64,000 nucleotides of DNA from WTFY01 sp026713925 (GTDB taxonomy: Bacteria; Pseudomonadota; Gammaproteobacteria; UBA4575): assembly GCA_963662355.1 (NCBI GenBank), contig OY759361.1, positions 744,001-808,000 of the forward strand. Reading direction: 5' to 3'. A program made the translations under genes and the position numbers. This document shows, piece after piece, positions 25,173 through 34,563 of the stretch; within the stretch, counting starts at the first letter, position 1; each line of letters starts with the position of its first letter. The notes below the pieces were generated by a model. The model searched no databases and was not told the origin of the DNA. It was given only the letters and a program-made list of their open reading frames with translations.

Positions 25173-26492
25173 ATGAGGTTCAAGTATCTCATGGGCCCTG
25201 GGCCGGTATCGGGCCTGGTTATCGGCTTGTCCGTGATCCTGGTTCAGCCCGGATGGGCCGACAAGGAAAAAGTGGCCTTGCCACTCGACGACCTGCGTAC
25301 GTTTACGGATGTCTATGCCCGGATCAAACGGGACTACGTGACTGAGGTGGATGACAGTGACCTGCTGAAGAATGCCATTCGTGGCATGCTGTCAGGGCTT
25401 GACTCGCATTCCTCGTTCCTGGATTCGGAGCAGTTCCGCGAGCTTCAGATTGGGACCACGGGTGAATTCGGTGGACTCGGCATCGAAGTCGGAATGGAAG
25501 ACGGTTTCGTGAAAGTGATTGCACCAATTGATGATACGCCTGCACAGCGTGCCGGTGTTCAGGCAGGGGACCTGATTATCAAGCTTGATGAGACGCGGGT
25601 GAAAGGACTGACCCTGGAGGAGGCAGTGAACCTCATGCGAGGTAAAAAGGGCTCGGAAATTACCCTGACGATCATGCGAGAAGGTGCGGATTCCCCCATC
25701 AAGCTGACGATTACTCGTGATCTGATTCGCGTGCGCAGCGTGCGCAGCCGGATCCTTGAGCCGAATTTCGGGTATGTGCGGATCTCCAACTTTCAAGCTA
25801 AGACTACACGCGGGCTGCGGGATGCGATAGAAAGTCTTGAAAAAAAGAATGAGGATCCCCTGCAAGGTCTCGTACTCGACTTGCGCAATAATCCGGGTGG
25901 TTTGCTGACGGGTGCTGTGGGGGTCTCGGACATCTTTTTGGAAGACGGTGCCCTGATCGTGTACATCAAGGGTCGTGTCGAAGATACAAAGATGGAATAT
26001 TCTGCTAGCACTGTCGATTCGCTGGATGGTGCACCCCTGGTGGTATTGATCAACCGTGGCTCAGCCTCCGCTTCGGAAATTGTTGCGGGTGCCATGCAGG
26101 ACCACAATCGTGGCACCGTACTGGGCACCACTTCATTTGGCAAAGGCTCCGTGCAAACCATTTTGCCGTTGCGCGACAACACCGCACTGAAATTAACGAC
26201 GGCACGCTATTACACGCCCTCGGGCCGGTCCATACAGAATGAGGGGATTGTTCCGGATATCCTGCTGAAAGAGGCCGATGATCCGGAAAGCACAGACGCG
26301 GATGCTCCCAGCGGGGAGGCGGCCCTTGAAAACCGACTTGAGAATGAAGACACGGACCAGGCTGAACCGAGAAAGCCAGCATCCGTGGTGATCGTCCCCA
26401 AACCTCGCGAGGGGGATACAACCGACCATGCCCTGGATGAAGCGCTCAAGCTTCTGAAAGGAATGGCATATACAAGAAGAGCTGCCAGTTGA
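25173..26492 (+). CDS. ctpA: carboxyl-terminal processing protease (S41A)
   Basis: Periplasmic Ser/Lys protease of 439 residues. A signal or anchor segment (residues 1-30) is followed by a PDZ domain (GLGIEVG...RAGVQAGDLIIKLD) and the S41 core with LDLRNNPGG, catalytic Ser in NRGSASASEIVAGA and Lys in SFGKGSVQT. The acidic stretch EADDPESTDADAPSGEAALE near the C-terminus is low complexity. ATG 25173 is chosen because GGAGAG lies just before it; the open frame reaches back to 25089 without such a site. Confidence 0.95.
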   Translation: MRFKYLMGPGPVSGLVIGLSVILVQPGWADKEKVALPLDDLRTFTDVYARIKRDYVTEVDDSDLLKNAIRGMLSGLDSHSSFLDSEQFRELQIGTTGEFGGLGIEVGMEDGFVKVIAPIDDTPAQRAGVQAGDLIIKLDETRVKGLTLEEAVNLMRGKKGSEITLTIMREGADSPIKLTITRDLIRVRSVRSRILEPNFGYVRISNFQAKTTRGLRDAIESLEKKNEDPLQGLVLDLRNNPGGLLTGAVGVSDIFLEDGALIVYIKGRVEDTKMEYSASTVDSLDGAPLVVLINRGSASASEIVAGAMQDHNRGTVLGTTSFGKGSVQTILPLRDNTALKLTTARYYTPSGRSIQNEGIVPDILLKEADDPESTDADAPSGEAALENRLENEDTDQAEPRKPASVVIVPKPREGDTTDHALDEALKLLKGMAYTRRAAS

Positions 26493-26572
26493 CACCTGGC
26501 CAGTAACGTTCAAAAGGCTGCGGACAAGATATGCAACGGATCCCAGTCAGAACCAGTTGAAAGGGTAAAATC

Positions 26573-27127
26573 ATGGCAACAGTACTCGTACCACTCGCTG
26601 AGGGTTTTGAAGAGCTGGAGGCGGTCACTATCATAGATTTGCTGCGGCGTGCCGACATTGAGGTGGTCACGGCAAGCCTGGACGAACAGCCGGTAACTGC
26701 ATCACGCGGCACCCGGGTTATTGCGGACACCACTGTGGATGCGGTGGTGGAGCAGGAATTTGACATGGTGGTCTTGCCGGGGGGGCTTCCGGGTGCCGAT
26801 CATCTGGACAATGATGAGCGCATTCACAGGATCCTGCAGCGCACTGCAGGCAGCGGTCGACCCATCGGCGCGATCTGTGCAGCACCAAAGGTACTGGCCA
26901 CGGCCGGCCTGCTGGAGCACAAGAAAGCCACTGCATATCCTGGTGTGCTGGACCCGCTAGGCCTGGATACGACTGAAATCACGAATGCTGCAGTGCAGCT
27001 GGATGGCAATATTCTGACATCCCGGGGACCGGGGACTGCCATGGACTTCGCCTTGGAGATCATTGCTGTCCTTGCTGGCGTACAGAAGCGCGATCAGGTC
27101 GAGGCCGCACTGGAACGGGCTGCCTGA
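26573..27127 (+). CDS. DJ-1/PfpI family protein (YajL-like)
   Basis: Cytoplasmic protein of 184 residues in the DJ-1/ThiJ class. The nucleophile-elbow cysteine is Cys102 in GAICAAPKVLA and the partner Glu14 is in GFEELE; their 88-residue spacing equals that of human DJ-1 (Glu18/Cys106). Members act as oxidative-stress chaperones or glyoxalase/deglycase-like enzymes; the exact activity is disputed in the family and not inferable here. Convergent with lspA, 11 bases apart. Confidence 0.9.
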   Translation: MATVLVPLAEGFEELEAVTIIDLLRRADIEVVTASLDEQPVTASRGTRVIADTTVDAVVEQEFDMVVLPGGLPGADHLDNDERIHRILQRTAGSGRPIGAICAAPKVLATAGLLEHKKATAYPGVLDPLGLDTTEITNAAVQLDGNILTSRGPGTAMDFALEIIAVLAGVQKRDQVEAALERAA

Positions 27128-27138
27128 GGCGGTGTCCG

Positions 27139-27648
27139 TCAGCGAAGACGCTTGTTGAACAGGGCCTGCAGAATCATCAGTACGGCTCCCAGGAATATGG
27201 CCGAGTCGGCAAGGTTAAACGTGGGCCAGTGACAGGTAGCATCATTTAGCCGAAAGAAAAGGGGCAGGCAGGTTTCGCTGGAATAGTAATACCAGTCGAT
27301 GAAGTCAGTTACTTTTCCGTATAGGGCACGATCCACCACGTTTCCCAATGCACCCCCCAGCACCAGGGACAAACTGGTGGCCAGGAGCTTTTCCCGTGCA
27401 TCAAGGTTTTTCAACCAGTAAAGGATAATTATACTGATCGCAACGGCGAGTGCGGAGAAAAACCAGCGTTGCCAGCCTCCGGCTTCGCTCAGGAGGCTGA
27501 ATGCGGCTCCTTCATTAAAGGCCAATGAAAAATTGAAATAGGGAAGGAAGGGGTACGGCTCGTGCTGGATCAGCCATCGCATAGCGGCCTGTTTGCCAAG
27601 CTGATCGGCAAGGATGACGGTCAAGCTTAGCCAAAGCCATTTAAGCAT
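27139..27648 (-). CDS. lspA: lipoprotein signal peptidase (signal peptidase II)
   Basis: Inner-membrane aspartyl protease that cleaves prolipoproteins before the lipidated Cys. Four hydrophobic helices are present, with catalytic Asp residues in GNVVDRALYGKVTDFIDW and FNLADSAIF. The start at 27648 (MLKWLW) lies 8 bases inside the end of ileS, so the genes are coupled; 169 residues. A possible client, a small lipoprotein, is encoded at 57280. Confidence 0.96.
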   Translation of the reverse strand: MLKWLWLSLTVILADQLGKQAAMRWLIQHEPYPFLPYFNFSLAFNEGAAFSLLSEAGGWQRWFFSALAVAISIIILYWLKNLDAREKLLATSLSLVLGGALGNVVDRALYGKVTDFIDWYYYSSETCLPLFFRLNDATCHWPTFNLADSAIFLGAVLMILQALFNKRLR

Positions 27649-30475
27649 ACAGGCGTGACTCACCTGCACCGTCCGGCAGATTGCTTACACAGCGGGTACA
27701 GATTTCAGGATGCCGCACGTCTTTTCCCACCTCTTCATGGTAGTGCCAGCAGCGGATACACTTCCGATGATCCGACTTTTTCACTTCAATAAAATATTCA
27801 TGGCCGTTGGCATCGGTAATTTTTGTACCCGTCGAAGGGATCGTGTCATCCTTGACAAGCGTGGCAGAGGACGTGATGAATACAAAATGCAGTTCGTCAT
27901 TGCTTATCTTTGACAGGCATTCCGGTGCATTCCAGATGCGCACCTCGGCATCCAGCGATGAGCCGATTTTCTTCTCATTACGCAAGGCTTCGAGTTCCTT
28001 GCCAACGTGTTTGCGAGTCTCGAGTATGCCATTCCAGTCTGTATCGTCAATCTTGCCCGGTTTGGTAAAATCCTCTAGGGTGTACCACTCTTGAACGAAA
28101 ACCATTTCGCTGCGACGGCCGGGCATCTCCTGCCAGGCTTCGTCGGCAGTAAAGCTCAATATCGGTGCAATCCAGCGGATTAATGCTTCTCCGATGTGGA
28201 ACATGGCCGTCTGCGCAGACTTGCGCGCATGGCTGTTCGCCTGCATGGTGTATTGCCGGTCCTTGACGATGTCGAGATAGTCACCGCCTAGTTCCAGTAC
28301 GCAAAAGTTGTGGATCAGGTTGTAGATCCTGTGGAACTGGTACTGTTGGTAATAGCCGATGATCTGGTTTTGGAGGGTTCGGGTCTTGTACACAATCCAG
28401 CGGTCCAGGGCGACCATGTCCGGGGCAGGCACCTGGTCACGGTCAGGATCAAAATCACTCAGGTTGGCCAACAGGTATCGGGTAGTATTGCGTATACGCC
28501 GGTAGGCGTCCGAGGTGCGGCTGAGGATTTCATCCGAAACATTCAGTTCCGCACCGTAATCGGTGGCTGCTACCCAGAGACGCAGGATGTCGGCACCCAG
28601 TGAGTTGCAAATCTTTTGAGGCATAACGACGTTGCCCAGGGACTTGGACATTTTTTTACCGTCGGCGTCTACTGTAAAGCCGTGTGTGAGAACCTGTTTG
28701 TACGGTGCGATCCCGTGCATGGCTACGGAGGTCTTCAGGGAAGACTGGAACCAGCCCCTGTGCTGGTCCGAACCTTCAAGGTACAGATCGACCTGTGCCT
28801 TGTTTTCCAGGTCAACCCCCAGCCTTTTCTGGGCAACGGCATAGTGGGTCACGCCGGAATCAAACCAGACGTCCAGGGTGTCGGTTACTTTTTTATAGTG
28901 CTCAGCGGAATCAGCCAGCAGGTTGTCGGAATCCAGTTCGTACCAGGCGTCTATGCCCCGCTGTTCAATTTCCTGCGCGACCTTTTCGGTCAGTTCAACT
29001 GTATCCGGATGAGGCTCTTCAGTCTCCCGGTGGATAAAGAATGTGATGGGCACGCCCCAGGTGCGCTGTCTGGAAATGCACCAGTCCGGGCTGCTGGCGA
29101 GCATTCCGGTAATACGTGCTTGGCCCCATTCGGGAATCCAGACGACACGGCCAACCTGTTCATTGACAGTATTCAGCAGGCCTTCAGTATGCATGCTGAT
29201 GAACCACTGCGGTGTCGCACGGTAGATCAAAGGGACCTTGGTGCGCCAGCAGTGGGCAAGGCTGTGTTGCAGTTCTGCCCGGCAAAGGAGTTTCCGGTTA
29301 TCGACCAGGACATCGATGATCTTCCCGTCCACCTTGTGTACATGTTCACCTGCGAAAAATTCAGTCTGGTTCCCGAATACACCGTAGTCATCCACCAGGT
29401 TCAGGGTGCCCATACCGTACTTCTTCCCTACCTCGAAATCCTCAACACCGTGGTCCGGTGCGGTATGCACAGCACCCGTTCCGGTCTCGCTCGTGACATG
29501 GTCTCCCAGGATGATTGGTACGGTTCTGCCATAAAAAGGATGCTGCAGTGCCAGATGTTCGAGCTGGCGGCCCTTGCAATGTCCGACCACGCGACAGTTC
29601 ACGGCGCCATACCTCAGCAGGCATGCCGCCTGCAATGTCTCGGCCAGCAACACGCGCTCCTTGTTTCCGTCGGCTGTGAATTCAACGACTGCGTAATCAA
29701 ACTCGGGATTTACACACACGGCCTGATTCGAGGGCAGGGTCCAGGGTGTCGTGGTCCAGATTGCAACGGACACAGGCCCCTCACCGGTCAGGCTGTCGAG
29801 CCGGTCGGCGAGTGCCTGCTCATCCACGATATCGAAGCGTACATCAATGGCAGGAGAGGTTTTTTCACGGTATTCCACTTCGGTTTCCGCCAGCGCTGAA
29901 GCATCTGCCACGTTCCAGTAGACGGGCTTGAAGCCCCTGACGATGTGGCCTTTTGCATACAGCTTGCCGAGAGCACGCACGATGTCAGCTTCGAAGCTGA
30001 AATCCATTGTACGGTAGGGCCGGTCCCATTCACCGAAAATTCCAAGCCGTTTGAAGTCTTTGCGCTGCTTTTCAATCTGTCTGCCGGCGTATTCACGGCA
30101 GGCATCTCGAAATTCCCTGTGGGTTTTTCGGGATCCCGCCTTGCCGCATTTTTTCTGGACCTGGTGTTCGATGGGCAATCCATGACAGTCCCAGCCGGGG
30201 ACATAAGGTGCGTCATACCCGGACAGGGTCTTGCTCTTGATAATGATATCTTTCAGGATTTTGTTTACCGCGTGGCCGATGTGAATGTCCCCATTTGCAT
30301 AAGGCGGGCCGTCATGCAGGATAAATTTTTCAGCACCGGCACGTGCATCACGGATAGTCTGGTAGACGTTGCTCTGCTCCCAGTTCTTTAACCGTTCAGG
30401 CTCCCGATGTGCAAGGCTGCCTTTCATGGGAAAGGAAGTTCTGGGCAGGTTCAGTGTATCCTTGTAATCGTTCAT
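27641..30475 (-). CDS. ileS: isoleucyl-tRNA synthetase
   Basis: Class I synthetase of 944 residues that charges tRNA-Ile and edits valine. The HIGH motif is in GPPYANGDIHIGHAVNKI, the KMSKS motif in KKMSKSLGN, and the CP1 editing region has TTTPWTLPSNQA and GTGAVHTAPDHG. The C-terminal zinc finger CIRCWHYHEEVG...CTRCVSNL marks the bacterial, mupirocin-sensitive-type enzyme. It sits in the murJ-ribF-ileS-lspA order. Confidence 0.98.
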   Translation of the reverse strand: MNDYKDTLNLPRTSFPMKGSLAHREPERLKNWEQSNVYQTIRDARAGAEKFILHDGPPYANGDIHIGHAVNKILKDIIIKSKTLSGYDAPYVPGWDCHGLPIEHQVQKKCGKAGSRKTHREFRDACREYAGRQIEKQRKDFKRLGIFGEWDRPYRTMDFSFEADIVRALGKLYAKGHIVRGFKPVYWNVADASALAETEVEYREKTSPAIDVRFDIVDEQALADRLDSLTGEGPVSVAIWTTTPWTLPSNQAVCVNPEFDYAVVEFTADGNKERVLLAETLQAACLLRYGAVNCRVVGHCKGRQLEHLALQHPFYGRTVPIILGDHVTSETGTGAVHTAPDHGVEDFEVGKKYGMGTLNLVDDYGVFGNQTEFFAGEHVHKVDGKIIDVLVDNRKLLCRAELQHSLAHCWRTKVPLIYRATPQWFISMHTEGLLNTVNEQVGRVVWIPEWGQARITGMLASSPDWCISRQRTWGVPITFFIHRETEEPHPDTVELTEKVAQEIEQRGIDAWYELDSDNLLADSAEHYKKVTDTLDVWFDSGVTHYAVAQKRLGVDLENKAQVDLYLEGSDQHRGWFQSSLKTSVAMHGIAPYKQVLTHGFTVDADGKKMSKSLGNVVMPQKICNSLGADILRLWVAATDYGAELNVSDEILSRTSDAYRRIRNTTRYLLANLSDFDPDRDQVPAPDMVALDRWIVYKTRTLQNQIIGYYQQYQFHRIYNLIHNFCVLELGGDYLDIVKDRQYTMQANSHARKSAQTAMFHIGEALIRWIAPILSFTADEAWQEMPGRRSEMVFVQEWYTLEDFTKPGKIDDTDWNGILETRKHVGKELEALRNEKKIGSSLDAEVRIWNAPECLSKISNDELHFVFITSSATLVKDDTIPSTGTKITDANGHEYFIEVKKSDHRKCIRCWHYHEEVGKDVRHPEICTRCVSNLPDGAGESRLYA

Positions 30476-30484
30476 GTCTGCAAT

Positions 30485-31417
30485 TCAGGCTGCGATCCTG
30501 AAATATTCTTTCGCAGACTCGCTATCCAGCTGGATCTGGTTTTTCAGTTGCTCGAGCGAGTTGAATTTTTTTTCGGCACGGATCTTCTTGCAGAAGAATA
30601 TCGTAAGGTGCTTGCCATAAATGTTTTGGGAGAAATTGAAGATATGCACTTCAATCTGGGTGCGTGTACCCGCCACGGTGGGTCGGTATCCAACGTTTGC
30701 AACACCATATTCCTCTGCACCGTTTTCAATCATGACCTTCACGGCAAACACGCCGCTGACAGGAGAAAACCTGCGTTTGATTGGAACATTTGCCGTCGGG
30801 AATCCTATGACCCTTCCTCTCTGGTCACCCTGGATGACACGTCCGGACATGCTGTAGACGCGCCCGAGCAGATGCTCTGCCAGGTCTAGCCTTCCCTCGG
30901 CAAGGTAACTGCGGATGGAAGAACTGCGGACTCGCTCTTCGTTGATTACGACACTTCCAGTATTTTCAACATTGAAGCCAAGCTCGGCTCCCATGCTTTT
31001 CAGCAGTTCATAGTCGCCTTCACGGTCTTTACCGAAATGAAAGTCATCCCCGGTCGTGAGGTGCCTGATATGCAGACGGGCGATCAGGGTATCTTCAACA
31101 AAGGTTTCGGCATGCATGGTGGCAAGAGCCTGGTTGAAGGGAAGGCATACGAACCAGTCGACTCCGATCTTTTCAATCTGGCAGAACTTTTCCCTGAAAT
31201 TGGTCAGCCTTGGCGGGGCATGACTGCCCAGGAAAAACTCGTTGGCCGTAGGTTCAAAAGCCACGACCATGGAAGGCAGTCCCAACTCCCGGCTTCGATC
31301 CTGCAATTTTTCCAAGATTGCCTGGTGCCCCCTGTGGACGCCGTCAAAATTGCCGATGGTGGCAACCGACCCGCCAGTCGTGACTGCCCTGGTTTTGAGA
31401 TCTCGAATTAATTGCAT
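30485..31417 (-). CDS. ribF: bifunctional riboflavin kinase/FAD synthetase
   Basis: Makes FMN and then FAD. The N-terminal adenylyltransferase domain has ATIGNFDGVHRGHQAI and SSSIRSYLAEG; the C-terminal flavokinase domain has GRVIGFPTANVPIKRR. 310 residues from the ATG at 31417, which is where similarity begins; the open frame upstream runs into the murJ spacer. Nine bases separate its stop from the ileS start. Confidence 0.96.
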   Translation of the reverse strand: MQLIRDLKTRAVTTGGSVATIGNFDGVHRGHQAILEKLQDRSRELGLPSMVVAFEPTANEFFLGSHAPPRLTNFREKFCQIEKIGVDWFVCLPFNQALATMHAETFVEDTLIARLHIRHLTTGDDFHFGKDREGDYELLKSMGAELGFNVENTGSVVINEERVRSSSIRSYLAEGRLDLAEHLLGRVYSMSGRVIQGDQRGRVIGFPTANVPIKRRFSPVSGVFAVKVMIENGAEEYGVANVGYRPTVAGTRTQIEVHIFNFSQNIYGKHLTIFFCKKIRAEKKFNSLEQLKNQIQLDSESAKEYFRIAA

Positions 31418-31461
31418 GAAATAAACGGCAACCGCCAGATCGTAATAAACATTATTTCCGC

Positions 31462-33027
31462 TTACTGTTGAAGTATGAAAATTTTCCTGCGTACACCCAG
31501 CAGGGCTAGCGCGCCAATATACAGCACAGCCCCCGACAGCATAAAGCCCAATAGTGCAATGATGCGTGTTGTCCCGCCCCAGCTGACCCATTGCACTGAT
31601 TCGGGCAGGAGCCATACCAGTACCAGCCCCATCACGGCTGTGGCGACCAGGACCTGGGCCAGATACTTCAGCCAGCCTTCCGGCAGCAGCAGGACCGCTG
31701 AACCTTTCAGTCTGTGGAACAGCAATGCCGCATTAATATAGGCCGACAGTGATGTCGCCAGGGCCAGGGCGGCGTGCGGAGCCGCCAGGTCCTGGCGCAG
31801 CCATATCCAGACAAAAACGAGATTCAGGATAATATTGCAGAGCATGGCGACCACACCAATCTTTACCGGTGTCTTGGTGTCCTGCCGTGAATAGAATCCC
31901 GGTGCCAGTACCTTGATCAGAATAAAGGCCGGCAACCCCAGCGCGTAGGCTTTCAGGCTTGTCGCAGCCATTAGTGTATCCGTGGCCGTGAATTCCCGGT
32001 ATTGTACCAGCGATGTCAGAATCGGGCTTGCCAGCATAATCAGGCCTACCGTTGCGGGGATGGAAATAAGTATGGAAAGCCGTAATGCCCAATCCAGTGT
32101 CAGGCTGAATTCCCTCATAGACCGGCTGACGTACTGCCTGGACAGTCTGGGCAGAATAATGGTTGCCGTCGCCACGCCGAAAATCGCTAGAGGGAGTTCC
32201 ACGAACCGGTCCGAAATATACAGCCAGCTGATGCTCCCGACCGCCAGGAACGAGGCGATCAGGGTGTTGATCAGCAAATTGATCTGTACCACGGAAGAGC
32301 CGAAGATGGCTGGCAGCATCAGGCGGATGATTTTTCGAACTCCGTCGCGGGCCCCGTGCAATGAAAGTCTTGGCAGTACGCCCAGGGCGGACAGGAAGGG
32401 AACCTGGAAGGCAAGTTGTGCGATCCCTGCAATGAACACTCCCCATGCCAGGGCTATGACGGGTTGATCCATCCCGGGTGCCAGCCACAGGGTTGCTGCA
32501 ATCAGTGAGACATTCAGCAGTACGGGAGTGAAAGCCGGCACCGCAAAGCGATTGAAGGTATTCAGGATACTGGCTGATAGGGCCGTCAGCGAGATGAACA
32601 GAATATATGGAAAAGTGATCCGCAGCATTTGCGTGGCAAGGTCGAAGCGGGTGCCATCACTGGTAAAACCGGGCGCAAAAATGTAGATAAGGAAAGGTGC
32701 CAGTAATACCCCCAGGACACTGACCAGAAACAGGATGATGCCGAGTGTTCCGGCTACATGATTGATCAGTGCCTGCAGTTCCTGCTGCGAACGCTGCTCT
32801 TTGTATTCCGACAGGACCGGCACGAAGGCCTGTGAAAAGGCACCCTCGGCAAAGAGGCGTCGCAGGAAATTCGGGATGCGAAATGCGACAAAAAAGGCAT
32901 CGGTACTGCCGGTTGCCCCCAGGAAAATAAAGATCACGGCATCCCTCAAGTAGCCGAAAACCCTTGAGATTGCGGTGATGCCGCCCGTGACGGCCGTGGA
33001 TTTGAACAAGGCTCGGTGTTCAGCCAT
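31462..33027 (-). CDS. murJ: lipid II flippase MurJ
   Basis: Inner-membrane MOP-family flippase of 521 residues and about 14 helices that moves lipid II across the membrane for peptidoglycan synthesis. The N-terminus KSTAVTGGITAISRVFGYLRD, GSTDAFFVAFRIPNFLRRLFAEGAF-type block and EFS.TLDWALRLSI region are characteristic. It leads the ribF-ileS-lspA gene string and is divergent from rpsT. Confidence 0.97.
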   Translation of the reverse strand: MAEHRALFKSTAVTGGITAISRVFGYLRDAVIFIFLGATGSTDAFFVAFRIPNFLRRLFAEGAFSQAFVPVLSEYKEQRSQQELQALINHVAGTLGIILFLVSVLGVLLAPFLIYIFAPGFTSDGTRFDLATQMLRITFPYILFISLTALSASILNTFNRFAVPAFTPVLLNVSLIAATLWLAPGMDQPVIALAWGVFIAGIAQLAFQVPFLSALGVLPRLSLHGARDGVRKIIRLMLPAIFGSSVVQINLLINTLIASFLAVGSISWLYISDRFVELPLAIFGVATATIILPRLSRQYVSRSMREFSLTLDWALRLSILISIPATVGLIMLASPILTSLVQYREFTATDTLMAATSLKAYALGLPAFILIKVLAPGFYSRQDTKTPVKIGVVAMLCNIILNLVFVWIWLRQDLAAPHAALALATSLSAYINAALLFHRLKGSAVLLLPEGWLKYLAQVLVATAVMGLVLVWLLPESVQWVSWGGTTRIIALLGFMLSGAVLYIGALALLGVRRKIFILQQ

Positions 33028-33137
33028 TTTTGTACATTCGAAGTGGTGGTTCAGGCCTGGGGGGTTGACATTTATTTATCTTACTACCATAGTTCGCAGC
33101 CCGGATGCAGAATCCCTGAAGAAAAGGCGAACAGACA

Positions 33138-33398
33138 TTGGCCAACAACCCCTCAGCAAGAAAGCGCGCACGCCAGGCGGTGAATCATCGTCTGCACAAC
33201 ATGAGCCTGCGTACAAGACTGCGGACCCGGGTCAAAGCAGTGGTTAATTCTATCCATGAGGGTGACAAGACTGCAGCTGAGGCGGCCTACAAGCTGGCCC
33301 TGCCCTGTATTGATTCGGCGGTCAACAAGAAACTGATCCATGCAAACAAGGCTGCACGGCATAAAAGCCGTCTGAATGCACGGATCAAGGTCATGTAG
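33138..33398 (+). CDS. rpsT: 30S ribosomal protein S20, TTG start
   Basis: Basic 16S-rRNA-binding protein of 86 residues: MANNPSARKRARQAVNHRLH at the N-terminus and NKAARHKSRLNARI at the C-terminus. The start codon is TTG at 33138, preceded by AAAGGCG; E. coli rpsT also starts at UUG, where the weak start takes part in autogenous control by S20. The same arrangement here suggests conserved regulation. Confidence 0.97.
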   Translation: MANNPSARKRARQAVNHRLHNMSLRTRLRTRVKAVVNSIHEGDKTAAEAAYKLALPCIDSAVNKKLIHANKAARHKSRLNARIKVM

Positions 33399-33435
33399 AT
33401 CATCGGGGGCACGGGTCGCTGCACGCTGTAACCGC

Positions 33436-34563
33436 CTAAAGGATCACCAGATTATCCCGGTGGATGAGTTCGGGCTCGTCCACATACCCCAGTACTGCCT
33501 CGATTTCCGTACTGAGTCTGCCTTTCAATTTGCGCGCCTCATCTGCCGAATAATTCGTGAGGCCACGTGCAATTTCCTGCCCGTCGTGGTTCGTACAACT
33601 GACGACTTCTCCGCGATCGAAATTTCCCTTTACCCCCTCAACCCCTATAGCAAGCAGGCTCTTGCCAGATTTGCGAATCACCGTACAGGCCCCGTCGTCC
33701 AGAACAAGTTCTCCACGGGTATAAAGCTGGTTTGCAATCCACTGCTTGCGTGCAACGAGCGGTTCTGCATTCGGCAGAAGCAGTGAACCGCAGGGGTCGT
33801 TATTTGCGATTCGTGTTAGGACCTCGCGGGTGTTTCCGGATGCAATGATGGTCGAGGCCCCAGCCCGTGCTGCAATCCGTGCCGCCACGATCTTGGTGCG
33901 CATCCCGCCACGCCCGGTCGGCCTATTGCTTGGGCCCGCCGCTTGGTCAAGCAGGGGGTCATTTGCCGAGATTTCATCAATCAGGGTGCCAGAAGATTGA
34001 TCACCAGGAGGGCTGTCATATACTCCCTCCTGGTCCGTCAGGATGACCAGGATGCTGGCCTCGACCAGGTTGCTGACCAGTGCAGCCAGCGTGTCATTAT
34101 CCCCAAACTTGATCTCATCGGTTGATACCGTGTCATTTTCATTGACGACCGGAAGCGTTTTCATTTCCAGTAACTTGCGCAATGTGGTGCGTGCATTCAG
34201 ATACCGCTTGCGGTCCTGCAGGTCTGCATGGGTGAGCAGCACCTGTGCACTGTGCAGGCCGTGTTGCTGCAGGCAGGACTCGTAGGCTTGAATCAGCCCC
34301 ATCTGCCCCACGGCCGCTGCAGCCTGCAGTTCAAAGATTGCGCGTGGGCGTTTTTGCCACTTCAACCGATGCATGCCCGCAGCAATGGCTCCGGAAGATG
34401 TCAGTATAACTTCCTTGCCCGAGGCAACCAGGCCCGCGAGTTGCGAGGCCAGGACGGAAATGGCCTGCATGTTCAGGCCATGCCCATCCCGAGTGATCAG
34501 GGAACTGCCCACCTTGATGACCCAGCGTTTACCGGAGGTGGCCTGTGTGCGTTTACTGCTCAT
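33436..34563 (-). CDS. proB: glutamate 5-kinase
   Basis: First enzyme of proline synthesis, 375 residues. The amino-acid-kinase domain has WVIKVGSSLIT at the start, ILTSSGAIAAGM, and NENDTVSTDEIKFGDND; the C-terminal PUA domain begins near residue 280. Overlaps the end of obgE by 11 bases, an order (rplU-rpmA-obgE-proB) common in gammaproteobacteria. Confidence 0.97.
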   Translation of the reverse strand: MSSKRTQATSGKRWVIKVGSSLITRDGHGLNMQAISVLASQLAGLVASGKEVILTSSGAIAAGMHRLKWQKRPRAIFELQAAAAVGQMGLIQAYESCLQQHGLHSAQVLLTHADLQDRKRYLNARTTLRKLLEMKTLPVVNENDTVSTDEIKFGDNDTLAALVSNLVEASILVILTDQEGVYDSPPGDQSSGTLIDEISANDPLLDQAAGPSNRPTGRGGMRTKIVAARIAARAGASTIIASGNTREVLTRIANNDPCGSLLLPNAEPLVARKQWIANQLYTRGELVLDDGACTVIRKSGKSLLAIGVEGVKGNFDRGEVVSCTNHDGQEIARGLTNYSADEARKLKGRLSTEIEAVLGYVDEPELIHRDNLVIL

